64,000 nucleotides of DNA, taken from Rhodanobacter sp. A1T4 (GTDB taxonomy: Bacteria > Pseudomonadota > Gammaproteobacteria > Xanthomonadales > Rhodanobacteraceae). The notes beneath the pieces were generated by a model that was not told the DNA's origin, ran no database searches, and saw nothing but the letters and a program-made list of their open reading frames with translations. The position numbers and the translations under genes are program-made. Location of the stretch: contig NZ_JACHCP010000005.1 of the NCBI RefSeq assembly GCF_014207185.1, forward strand, positions 248,001 through 312,000. Direction: 5' to 3'. Below, piece after piece: positions 54,934-61,983 of the stretch (the stretch's first letter is position 1; the number at the start of each line of letters is the position of its first letter).

Positions 54934-56622
54934 TCAACGTTTAATGCCAGCCATAACCATTGACGGCGTTTCGATACCGCTGGCGGCATCTTCCACGCTC
55001 CAGTAATCCAGTGTCGGCGGCGGCAACTGGGGCAGCGCCGCGATCAACAGCAATTGACGCACGGCATCCTTCAGTCGCGCTACCCGCAACTCAATATTTC
55101 GTGCGTGCAGCCAATCGGCAAAATCGGCCAGCGCCTCCAGCGCGCTACTGTCGAGGTCGGGCGATTCCTCCAGACTGAGGACGACGCACGACACCGAACT
55201 TTGTGTGGCGAGCGGCGGCCGCGGATCGGCTTGCATAAGCACGCGCTGCCGCGCTAGGGCCAGCATCGGTTCGGCGTTGGCGAAAAACAGCGGCTCTTCC
55301 GGCCGCAAAATCATGATGCCGCTCGGCGGCAGCGCCTGCGGATGCTGCGCGATATCGACGAAGTCATGGCTATCGGACAGACGGCCCAGCACGCTCAGCC
55401 GCGGCGTGGCCAGCGTGCGCAGAAGCATCGCCAGACTGAAACCGATCGCTACCAGCAAGCCATTCAGCACACCCAACGCGATTACCGCCAGCACCGCGGC
55501 CAGCGCCACCAGCCGGTCGCGCCGCCACTTCAGGTACGGCGCGAATACACCCAGGCGCAGCGACTTGCTCACCGCGTGGATTACGATCGCCGCCAGCACC
55601 GGTACCGGGATGCGCTCGATCCACTGCAGGCAGGTCAGTACCAGAACCAGCACCGTAGCCGCCGCGGTCAAACCGGCCAGCCGCGACTGCGCACCTGCTG
55701 CTTCATTGGCCGAGCTGCCGGAGTAGCCGGCACCGACCGGCATGCCGTGGAACAAACCGGACACGACATTGGCGACGCCCAACGCGGTCAGGTCGCGATT
55801 GGCAGCCACCGGCTCACCGTGCTTCAGTGCGAAGCTGCGGATCGAACTGTAGGACTCCGCATACAGAATCAGCATCAGCGCCGCAGCCAGCTCCAGATCC
55901 GGTAACCACTGTGCGCGATCGGGTAAAGCCGGCGCGGCCCAGCTCAGAGCAAGATGGATCACACCGGTCAGCACCACACCGTGCGCGGCCAGCCAGCCGG
56001 AACCGGCAATGCCCGCGACGATCACCAGCAAGGTACCCGGCAAGCGGCGCAGGCGTTCCAGCAGAAACAGCAACAGCAACGCAGCGATGCCGCAGCCAAG
56101 GCTGGCACCATGCCATTCGTGCACGCGCTGAAGCAGCTCACCGACCAGCGGCACGAAACTCGACTGCTTTGCCGCCAGACCGACCAGGTTGGGCCACTGC
56201 TTCACTGCGATCACCAGCGCCAGACCGAAGGCATAACCGCGCAGCACAGGCTTGGCGATCAGGTTGGAAATACCGCCCAGCCGTGCAGCGCCGGCCAGCA
56301 GAAAGCATGCGCCGGTCATCAGCACCAGCAACGCGGCAAACGCTGCGCGCAACGACGGATCACCGCCGCTGACCGCCACGCTCGCCGCGGCCAGCACCGC
56401 GGCTGATGACGATGTGGCCGACACGATCGCATAGCGACTGCGCCCGATGACGCCATAACAGACCAGGCCGGCGAACAGCGCGATGACGCCGGCCTGCGGC
56501 GGCAAACCGGCGATGCTGGAATACGCCACCGCTTCGGGCAACAGCAGCCCCGCAATCGACAGGCCGGCCAGCAGATCGGCCGATCGCGATGACGATGGCT
56601 CTGCCGCGGCGACTTGGTTCAT
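54934..56622 (-). CDS. SulP family anion transporter with STAS domain
   Basis: Inner-membrane transporter of 562 residues of the SulP/SLC26 family, which takes up sulfate, bicarbonate or other anions. About eleven helices are visible, with the N-terminal block LLAGLSIAGLLLPEAVAYSS and GYSGSSANEAAGAQSRLAGL. A C-terminal STAS domain at roughly 440-540 contains LDSSALEALADF. The substrate cannot be told from sequence; the sulfate pathway lies 40 kb away in the same window, so sulfate is possible. Its start overlaps the stop of the ParB-like gene (ATGA). Confidence 0.92.
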   Translation of the reverse strand: MNQVAAAEPSSSRSADLLAGLSIAGLLLPEAVAYSSIAGLPPQAGVIALFAGLVCYGVIGRSRYAIVSATSSSAAVLAAASVAVSGGDPSLRAAFAALLVLMTGACFLLAGAARLGGISNLIAKPVLRGYAFGLALVIAVKQWPNLVGLAAKQSSFVPLVGELLQRVHEWHGASLGCGIAALLLLFLLERLRRLPGTLLVIVAGIAGSGWLAAHGVVLTGVIHLALSWAAPALPDRAQWLPDLELAAALMLILYAESYSSIRSFALKHGEPVAANRDLTALGVANVVSGLFHGMPVGAGYSGSSANEAAGAQSRLAGLTAAATVLVLVLTCLQWIERIPVPVLAAIVIHAVSKSLRLGVFAPYLKWRRDRLVALAAVLAVIALGVLNGLLVAIGFSLAMLLRTLATPRLSVLGRLSDSHDFVDIAQHPQALPPSGIMILRPEEPLFFANAEPMLALARQRVLMQADPRPPLATQSSVSCVVLSLEESPDLDSSALEALADFADWLHARNIELRVARLKDAVRQLLLIAALPQLPPPTLDYWSVEDAASGIETPSMVMAGIKR

Positions 56623-57227
56623 GCGATCAAACCGCTCCAGCCAGGCAGGTACGCCGTCTCGTGGGTGTGCGCGAGCGCCAGTGCCTGTTTCAGCGCCCGC
56701 CCGCCCGGCTGCTTGTTCTTGAGCTTGATCCGCGGGCGCAGAAAGTCGGCCCACAGAAACTCGGCGTATGGCGTGGCGTCCTTGGCATAACCGCCCGCCT
56801 CGCGCACTCGTGCCGACAGCGTGCGGTAAGGATCATCGGTGAGATCGGTGAGCTTGGCCGGAAAAGCATCGTAATCGGCGCGATGACCGTGTGCATCGTA
56901 GGGATGCGCCCAGCGGTTGAACTCCATCGTGCGCCAGAACACCTCCGGCTCCAGCCAGGAGAAGTCCCGTTGCACCAGCACCGGAACGCTATCGACTTTT
57001 TCCTCGATCAGCGCCAGCCCGAGATGATGATGATCGACGATATAGACCTTGCCGCCAGGACCCAGCACGCCGGGAAACCAGTGCCGGCTCAAAAGCTCCT
57101 TGCGCTTTTTCTTGCTGATTTGCTCCCATCCGGCGCGCTTCGCGGCCACCTCGGCATAGCCGACGGTGAGCTGGGTCGGTCGCAGGTCGGCCGGAGCCAC
57201 CTGCAGCTGTGGATGATGGGGTTGCAT
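56619..57227 (-). CDS. ParB-like nuclease-fold protein (PF08857 type)
   Basis: Protein of 202 residues with a putative ParB-like domain: VGYAEVAAKRAGWEQISKKK at about 19-38, then GPGGKVYIVDHHHLGLALIE, LEPEVFWRTMEFNRWAHPYD and FLWADFLRPRI. Members of this family have no proven function and are not the chromosome partition protein itself. The start at 57227 is chosen; 57272 would add 15 residues. It is translationally coupled to the SulP gene. Confidence 0.78.
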   Translation of the reverse strand: MQPHHPQLQVAPADLRPTQLTVGYAEVAAKRAGWEQISKKKRKELLSRHWFPGVLGPGGKVYIVDHHHLGLALIEEKVDSVPVLVQRDFSWLEPEVFWRTMEFNRWAHPYDAHGHRADYDAFPAKLTDLTDDPYRTLSARVREAGGYAKDATPYAEFLWADFLRPRIKLKNKQPGGRALKQALALAHTHETAYLPGWSGLIA

Positions 57228-57311
57228 GGCATGGCGTCCTCGTGGTTGCGTGCGCGCCAGCGTACTCGTCATCGCGCGATGGTGCACGGTCGCTGACCAA
57301 GGCGACGGGGC

Positions 57312-58016
57312 CTAGCTGTGATCCATCATGCTGCCGCCGACGGCACGCAGATAACTGGCCAGGTTGCGCTCGGCCGATTCCACGCAGATTTCGCCGGTCG
57401 ATTCGCAGATGTCGATGCGATCCGGGCGAAAGTTTCGAAAGTCCTGCCGCAGCCGGCACCACGCACCCAGCGTCCACGCACCACCCCAGAACGACAGGCA
57501 TAACGGCTCGATCTCGCGCGCACTGCTGCGTCCGCTCTCGTCGCGATAGTCCAGCCGCAGCACATGGTTCGCAACGATGGCCGCATGCAGGCGATCGATC
57601 ATTGCCGCAAAATCGGACTGATGCTGATCACGCCATACCGGCGCGAAAATCCGCGTATGCGCCGCACGTTCGCGCAGATCCGGCGGCAACACGGCCTCGA
57701 TCTTCAGCAATGCGGTCTTCGCGCTCTCGGCCAGCCGCACGCCAGCAAACGCCCGGACAAAACGCGTGCCGACCACCAGGGCTTCGAGCTCGTCGGCACT
57801 GAACATCAGCGGCGGAATATCCGAGCCCTTGCGCAGCACATAGCCGACCCCGGCTTCGCCCTCGATCGGCACGCCGGACAGTTGCAGGTCGGCCACGTCG
57901 CGATAAACCGTTCGTAGCGAAACACCCAGGGTCTGTGCAAGCTGACGCGCCTGCAGCGCGGTGCGGCGACCGCGCAGGGCGTGGATGATGAGGAACAGGC
58001 GGTCGGCGCGGCGCAT
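57312..58016 (-). CDS. YafY-type HTH and WYL-domain regulator
   Basis: Regulator of 234 residues with a DeoR-like helix-turn-helix (LQARQLAQTLGVSLRTVYRDVADL) and a WYL-like ligand-sensing domain from about 135 (VANHVLRLDYRDESGRSS, then LCLSFWGGAWTLGAWCRLR). The canonical W-Y-L tripeptide itself is only partly kept. It is likely an autonomous regulator of a neighbouring operon; the GFA group upstream is a candidate. Confidence 0.88.
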   Translation of the reverse strand: MRRADRLFLIIHALRGRRTALQARQLAQTLGVSLRTVYRDVADLQLSGVPIEGEAGVGYVLRKGSDIPPLMFSADELEALVVGTRFVRAFAGVRLAESAKTALLKIEAVLPPDLRERAAHTRIFAPVWRDQHQSDFAAMIDRLHAAIVANHVLRLDYRDESGRSSAREIEPLCLSFWGGAWTLGAWCRLRQDFRNFRPDRIDICESTGEICVESAERNLASYLRAVGGSMMDHS

Positions 58017-58362
58017 GGGGCCATCATCGCCGACGCTGGCAGGCGCTGCCACCGCCATGCGTCATGCACGGCGCGAAAATTGGCTCCGCACGAGGCAATC
58101 TCGTCACGATGAAAAACGACATGATGCATGCTCGCAACCCGCTCAGCCTTGCTGCGCAGCGACCAGTGCGGTATCGCTGGCCGCTACGTGTTGCATCGCC
58201 GAGCGCGCGAGCACGCGATCGATGCAGACACCGGTCACCGACAGCTCCGGCACCATAGCGCACGCGTACCGCCTGAACGACTGTTGGACACGTGAAAGAA
58301 GACGATCTGTGGATGGCTCATAGGCTGGCTCCTGGCCAGATAACGGTATTCGATTCAGTGGT
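58017..58362. other. Intergenic region between the WYL regulator and the GFA gene
   Basis: About 350 bases without a supported gene. A minus-strand frame here has no recognisable family and no ribosome site. The WYL gene promoter should lie at the left end. Confidence 0.35.
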
Positions 58363-58767
58363 CTAGAGATGTCGCGTTTCTGCTGGCGACGCCCCCCAGT
58401 TGTCGTGCCGCCCATCGGCAAAGCGCAACGGCGCGTCGATCAGTTCTTGCGGCTCAACACCATCAAGGCAGGCAAGATTCACGCTGAAAAAATCACCACC
58501 GAGCACTTCCAGGTGGCCACGACCGAAGGACCGGACGCCACAGTGCCGACAGAACAGATGATGCATGCTGTTCGAGCCGAACTGATAGTCGGACAAGGCG
58601 TCCTCTCCGCTCAGCAGCCGGAAGGCATCGGGCTTCACGATCACGTTCCACGCCCGTGTCTTGCGGCAAATGGAACAATTGCAGCGCCCCGTGCCCGTAG
58701 CGAGATCGATGTCCGCCTCGTAGCGGATCGCCCCGCAATGACAGCTTCCCTGATAGTTCTTGATCAT
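58363..58767 (-). CDS. GFA family (glutathione-dependent formaldehyde-activating enzyme-like) zinc protein
   Basis: Protein of 134 residues of the Gfa/CENP-V fold, with zinc cysteines in [12 protein letters not shown] near residue 9, RCNCSICRK near 30 and FCRHCGVRS near 74. The namesake enzyme joins formaldehyde and glutathione, but most family members are unproven. The start overlaps the stop of a small unknown gene (ATGA), and a DJ-1-like gene precedes both. Confidence 0.9.
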   Translation of the reverse strand: MIKNYQGSCHCGAIRYEADIDLATGTGRCNCSICRKTRAWNVIVKPDAFRLLSGEDALSDYQFGSNSMHHLFCRHCGVRSFGRGHLEVLGGDFFSVNLACLDGVEPQELIDAPLRFADGRHDNWGASPAETRHL

Positions 58768-58967
58768 GGTTTGCTCCTCTGAGATGGAACGATGTGGCGC
58801 AGCCCTGTCAGTGCGGCAAGCAGCAGACGCGGACGTGTCTGACGTGCCGGTCTGAGGGGATCATCCTGCGCGTCGACGGACGGCCACTTGTACTGTCCGT
58901 CCATCAGCAGGCCACGTAGATACAGCGGCCGATACGCAGCCAGCACACGATTGATTAGCGGATTCAT
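58764..58967 (-). CDS. Small protein of unknown function between the DJ-1-like and GFA genes
   Basis: Protein of 67 residues, no family recognised. It is basic, with [21 protein letters not shown] at the beginning (in part), a KWPSVDAQ segment and a C-terminal run of Arg and Leu. ATG 58967 is chosen because GGAGG lies six bases upstream; the ATG at 58973 is too close to it. Twelve bases separate it from the DJ-1-like stop, and it overlaps the GFA start, which is strong evidence that it is translated. Confidence 0.75.
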   Translation of the reverse strand: MNPLINRVLAAYRPLYLRGLLMDGQYKWPSVDAQDDPLRPARQTRPRLLLAALTGLRHIVPSQRSKP

Positions 58968-58979
58968 CGTCATCCTCCC

Positions 58980-59588
58980 TTATGCCGCCACGGCTTCACC
59001 GACGTACCACGGCGGCAGCTGGGCATGTTTGAACAGGCGGTACCAGTGTTCGCGATCGCTAGCGTTGTAGAGATCCAGCGTATGGATGATCTCGTGCGCA
59101 AACTCCACGCTACCGAGGTGGCTGGCGGTAATCACACCGCCATCGCTCACCGCCAGAACCGAAGCGTCGTATTGCCCTTCACCCGAATAAGCCTTTACCT
59201 GGCTGGCGATCTGCCCCGGCCAGTTACCGGTATGACAACAATGGTCGAGCAGGCCGGCGCGGGCCAGCGCCAGCACACCGCTGTCAATGCCGGCGATCGG
59301 TGCGCCCGCGGCATGCACATCACGAATGAGCTTGACTGCTTCGTCACCCTCGCCGCGCAGCCAGAGATGGCCGCCCGGTACGATCAGCATCGCCGCACGA
59401 GCAAGGTCGATCTGCGCCAGCGAGACGTCGGGCTGCACCGTGAGGCCGCCCATCGACACCACGGCGGCCACCGAGAATCCGGCCGTCTGCACCTGCCAAT
59501 CACCCGGACGACGAATCTCGCATAGCGCCAGTGCTGCCTGCCAGTCGGCAAAGCCTTCGAACGTCAGAAAATAGACGGTATCGCGCAT
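58980..59588 (-). CDS. DJ-1/PfpI family protein without the nucleophile cysteine
   Basis: Protein of 202 residues with the DJ-1/PfpI fold: VYFLTFEGFADWQ at 5-17, MLIVPGGHLW near 67, and the nucleophile elbow region ending in LALARAGLLD. The usual I-C-A/H-G sequence of the elbow reads I-D-S-G at 101-104, so the catalytic cysteine is replaced by aspartate. It may be a regulatory or chaperone-like member, or an enzyme with a different mechanism. GGGAGG is found in the leader. It is the first gene of a three-gene operon with the small unknown gene and GFA. Confidence 0.82.
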   Translation of the reverse strand: MRDTVYFLTFEGFADWQAALALCEIRRPGDWQVQTAGFSVAAVVSMGGLTVQPDVSLAQIDLARAAMLIVPGGHLWLRGEGDEAVKLIRDVHAAGAPIAGIDSGVLALARAGLLDHCCHTGNWPGQIASQVKAYSGEGQYDASVLAVSDGGVITASHLGSVEFAHEIIHTLDLYNASDREHWYRLFKHAQLPPWYVGEAVAA

Positions 59589-59750
59589 GTCGTTTCCTCC
59601 CTTGTGGACGTGCAGCTTGGCCCTTCCCTGCTGCCACCGTGCTGTCAGTAGTCGGGCAATGGCATGGTCGTTCGAGCCGTGCTGCGGGCATGGCTAGCGC
59701 GGTTCAGCCGGAGCCGGGACAATGCAGGCTTCCTTCGCGATGGCTCACAC

Positions 59751-60800
59751 ATGAAACCAAGCTCGATGAAACCCGTCTCGCTGATCCAGTTCCTGATCGA
59801 GGAACGCCGCGCCGGCCACATCAACGCCGAGCTTTCACTGCTGATCGAAGTGGTCGCGCGCGCCTGCAAACGCATCGCGGTGGCCACCAACAAGGGCGCG
59901 CTGGGTGGCGTACTGGGCATGGCTGCAGGCGATGGCGACGCCGCGAGCATCAACGTGCAAGGTGAAGCGCAGAAAAAGCTCGACGTGATCTCCAACGAGA
60001 TCCTGCTCGAAGCCAACGCCTGGGGCGGTCATCTCGCGGCCTGTGCGTCCGAAGAGATGGAAGACCCGCAGCAGATCCCGGACGGCTATCCGAAGGGCAA
60101 CCACCTGTTGTTGTTCGATCCGCTGGACGGCAGCTCCAACATCGACGTCAACATTTCGGTCGGCACGATCTTCTCGGTGCTGCGCTGCCCGGATGATGTC
60201 GTCGAACCGAAGGCGGAGCACTTCCTTCAGCCCGGCACGGAGCAGTTAGCCGCTGGCTACGTGGTGTACGGCCCGGCGACCACGCTGGTGCTCACGTTTG
60301 GTCACGGCACGCACGAATTCACGCTGGAACGCGAGGTCGGCAGCTTCATGCTCAGCCGTCGCGGCATCCGCATTCCCGAAGAAGCCACCGAGTTCGCCAT
60401 CAACATGTCGAACCAGCGCCACTGGCAGCCGCCAATGCAGCGCTATATCGGCGAGCTGCTGGCCGGCACCACCGGTCCGCGCGGCAAAGATTTCAACATG
60501 CGCTGGGTCGCCTCGATGGTGGCCGACGTGCACCGCATCGTGACCCGCGGCGGCGTGTTCTATTACCCGCTGGACGCGAAGATACTCAAGCAGGGGGGCA
60601 AACTGCGGCTGATGTACGAGGCCAACCCGATGGCCTTCATCATCGAGCAAGCCGGCGGCGCGGCCACCACCGGGCGCGAGCGCATCATGGAACTGCAACC
60701 GACCGGGCTGCATCAGCGCGTGCCGGTATTCCTGGGCTCGAAGAAAGAAGTCGAGGTAGCCACGCACTATCACCTGGTCGCCGACGGCGCGCAGGGCTGA
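59751..60800 (+). CDS. fbp: Class I fructose-1,6-bisphosphatase
   Basis: Gluconeogenic enzyme that hydrolyses fructose-1,6-bisphosphate to fructose-6-phosphate. The protein has 349 residues. Metal-binding blocks are ACASEEME near 100 and [13 protein letters not shown] near 118, and the substrate region includes the signature [16 protein letters not shown] near 285. A second ATG at 59766 gives [10 protein letters not shown] and is equally possible. It is a single gene divergent from the DJ-1-like operon. Confidence 0.96.
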   Translation: MKPSSMKPVSLIQFLIEERRAGHINAELSLLIEVVARACKRIAVATNKGALGGVLGMAAGDGDAASINVQGEAQKKLDVISNEILLEANAWGGHLAACASEEMEDPQQIPDGYPKGNHLLLFDPLDGSSNIDVNISVGTIFSVLRCPDDVVEPKAEHFLQPGTEQLAAGYVVYGPATTLVLTFGHGTHEFTLEREVGSFMLSRRGIRIPEEATEFAINMSNQRHWQPPMQRYIGELLAGTTGPRGKDFNMRWVASMVADVHRIVTRGGVFYYPLDAKILKQGGKLRLMYEANPMAFIIEQAGGAATTGRERIMELQPTGLHQRVPVFLGSKKEVEVATHYHLVADGAQG

Positions 60801-60805
60801 CCCAG

Positions 60806-60839
60806 GCTTGCGTCGTCATCTGCCTGCAAACGACGACGC
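60806..60839 (+). terminator. 10-bp hairpin after fbp
   Basis: TTGCGTCGTC and GACGACGCAA pair perfectly around 14 bases, just after the fbp stop. An A-run follows on the plus strand instead of a T-run, so termination in this direction is uncertain. Confidence 0.45.
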
Positions 60840-60923
60840 AAATGGGCGCACCGATGACCGCCCCTGCTTCGCCACTTGCAGACGTCAACATTCCTCTTCT
60901 CCCCTAATTCGTACACCCCACTC

Positions 60924-61829
60924 ATGCCCTTCCACCGTCAGCTATTGCTATTGCTCACCACGCTGGCATTGACCGCCTGCTTTAGCCAGACCAAGCCAGC
61001 ACCAGCGGCAGTCGTTGCAACACCGATGAAGTTGAAGATCGGCCTCGCCCTCGGCGGTGGCGCGGCGAAGGGCTTCGCGCATATCGGCGTGATCAAGATG
61101 CTGGAGGCCAGCGGCATCCATCCTGACGTGGTGTCCGGCACCAGTGCCGGCAGCGTGGTGGGGTCGCTGTACGCGGCCGGCATGGATCCGTTCCAACTGC
61201 AGGAGCAGGCGTTTGCGCTGGACGAAGCGAAAATCCGTGACGTACGCATTTTCTCCGGCGGCCTGGTACAGGGGCAGAAGCTGCAGGATTACATCAACAC
61301 GGCGGTGAACCACCGGGCGATCCAGGATCTGAAACTGCCATTTGCCGCGGTAGCCACGCAGCTGGAAACCGGCGAGCGCACGGTGTTCATCCGCGGCAAT
61401 ACCGGCCAAGCCGTGCGCGCGTCCAGCAGCATCCCGGGCGTGTTTGAACCGGTATTGATCGGTGACAAGCATTACGTCGACGGCGGCGTGGTCAGTCCGG
61501 TGCCGGTGGACGCGGCGCGCCAGCTTGGCGCGGATTTCGTGATCGCCGTGGACATCTCGTCTACACCCAGCGGCAGTAATCCGCTAGGCATGGTGAATAT
61601 CGTCGGCCAGTCAATCACCATCATGGGACATCAGTTGGGAAAGCAGGAGCTGGCCCGCGCTGACTTCGTCATCCGACCCAACATCACGGGTATCGGCGCT
61701 ACCGATTTCGAGCAGAAAAATCAGGCGATTCTCGAAGGTGAACGGGCGGCGCTGGCAGCCATGCCTGCGATCAAGGCCGCGATTGCGGCCCGACGGGCAA
61801 GCCTGATGTTGGCACCTGCCACTCCATAG
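60924..61829 (+). CDS. Patatin-like phospholipase, predicted lipoprotein
   Basis: Protein of 301 residues with a lipoprotein signal (LALTAC, lipid cysteine about residue 19) followed by a patatin domain of the RssA/YchK type. The oxyanion hole is GGGAAKGFAHIG near 45, the nucleophile serine lies in GTSAGS near 73, and the catalytic aspartate is in VDGGVVSPVP near 190. It should cleave acyl chains of phospholipids from the periplasmic face or outer membrane. The start is placed before the signal peptide. The gap to the next gene is 154 bases. Confidence 0.92.
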   Translation: MPFHRQLLLLLTTLALTACFSQTKPAPAAVVATPMKLKIGLALGGGAAKGFAHIGVIKMLEASGIHPDVVSGTSAGSVVGSLYAAGMDPFQLQEQAFALDEAKIRDVRIFSGGLVQGQKLQDYINTAVNHRAIQDLKLPFAAVATQLETGERTVFIRGNTGQAVRASSSIPGVFEPVLIGDKHYVDGGVVSPVPVDAARQLGADFVIAVDISSTPSGSNPLGMVNIVGQSITIMGHQLGKQELARADFVIRPNITGIGATDFEQKNQAILEGERAALAAMPAIKAAIAARRASLMLAPATP

Positions 61830-61983
61830 AGGCCCTCATCGCAGTTCCAGTGCTGCTGGGCGCAGCGATGCCGAAGATCGTGCAAACGACGATGGCTGGA
61901 GGACCGCGTTGATCGGGACTTTCGTCACTTGGTGCGCGCCCGGTCCACTGCTAGCGTGAGTGCTTGTGCTTGAAGGATCCACC

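Noticed and set aside
53229-54944. A 571-codon open frame on the plus strand
   Set aside because: It is the mirror of the DUF885 gene, whose signal peptide and HESYPGH motif are clear on the minus strand. High GC leaves long antisense frames open.
58143-58421. A 92-codon minus-strand frame in the gap beside the WYL regulator
   Set aside because: No family resemblance, no ribosome site, and it overlaps the end of the GFA gene.
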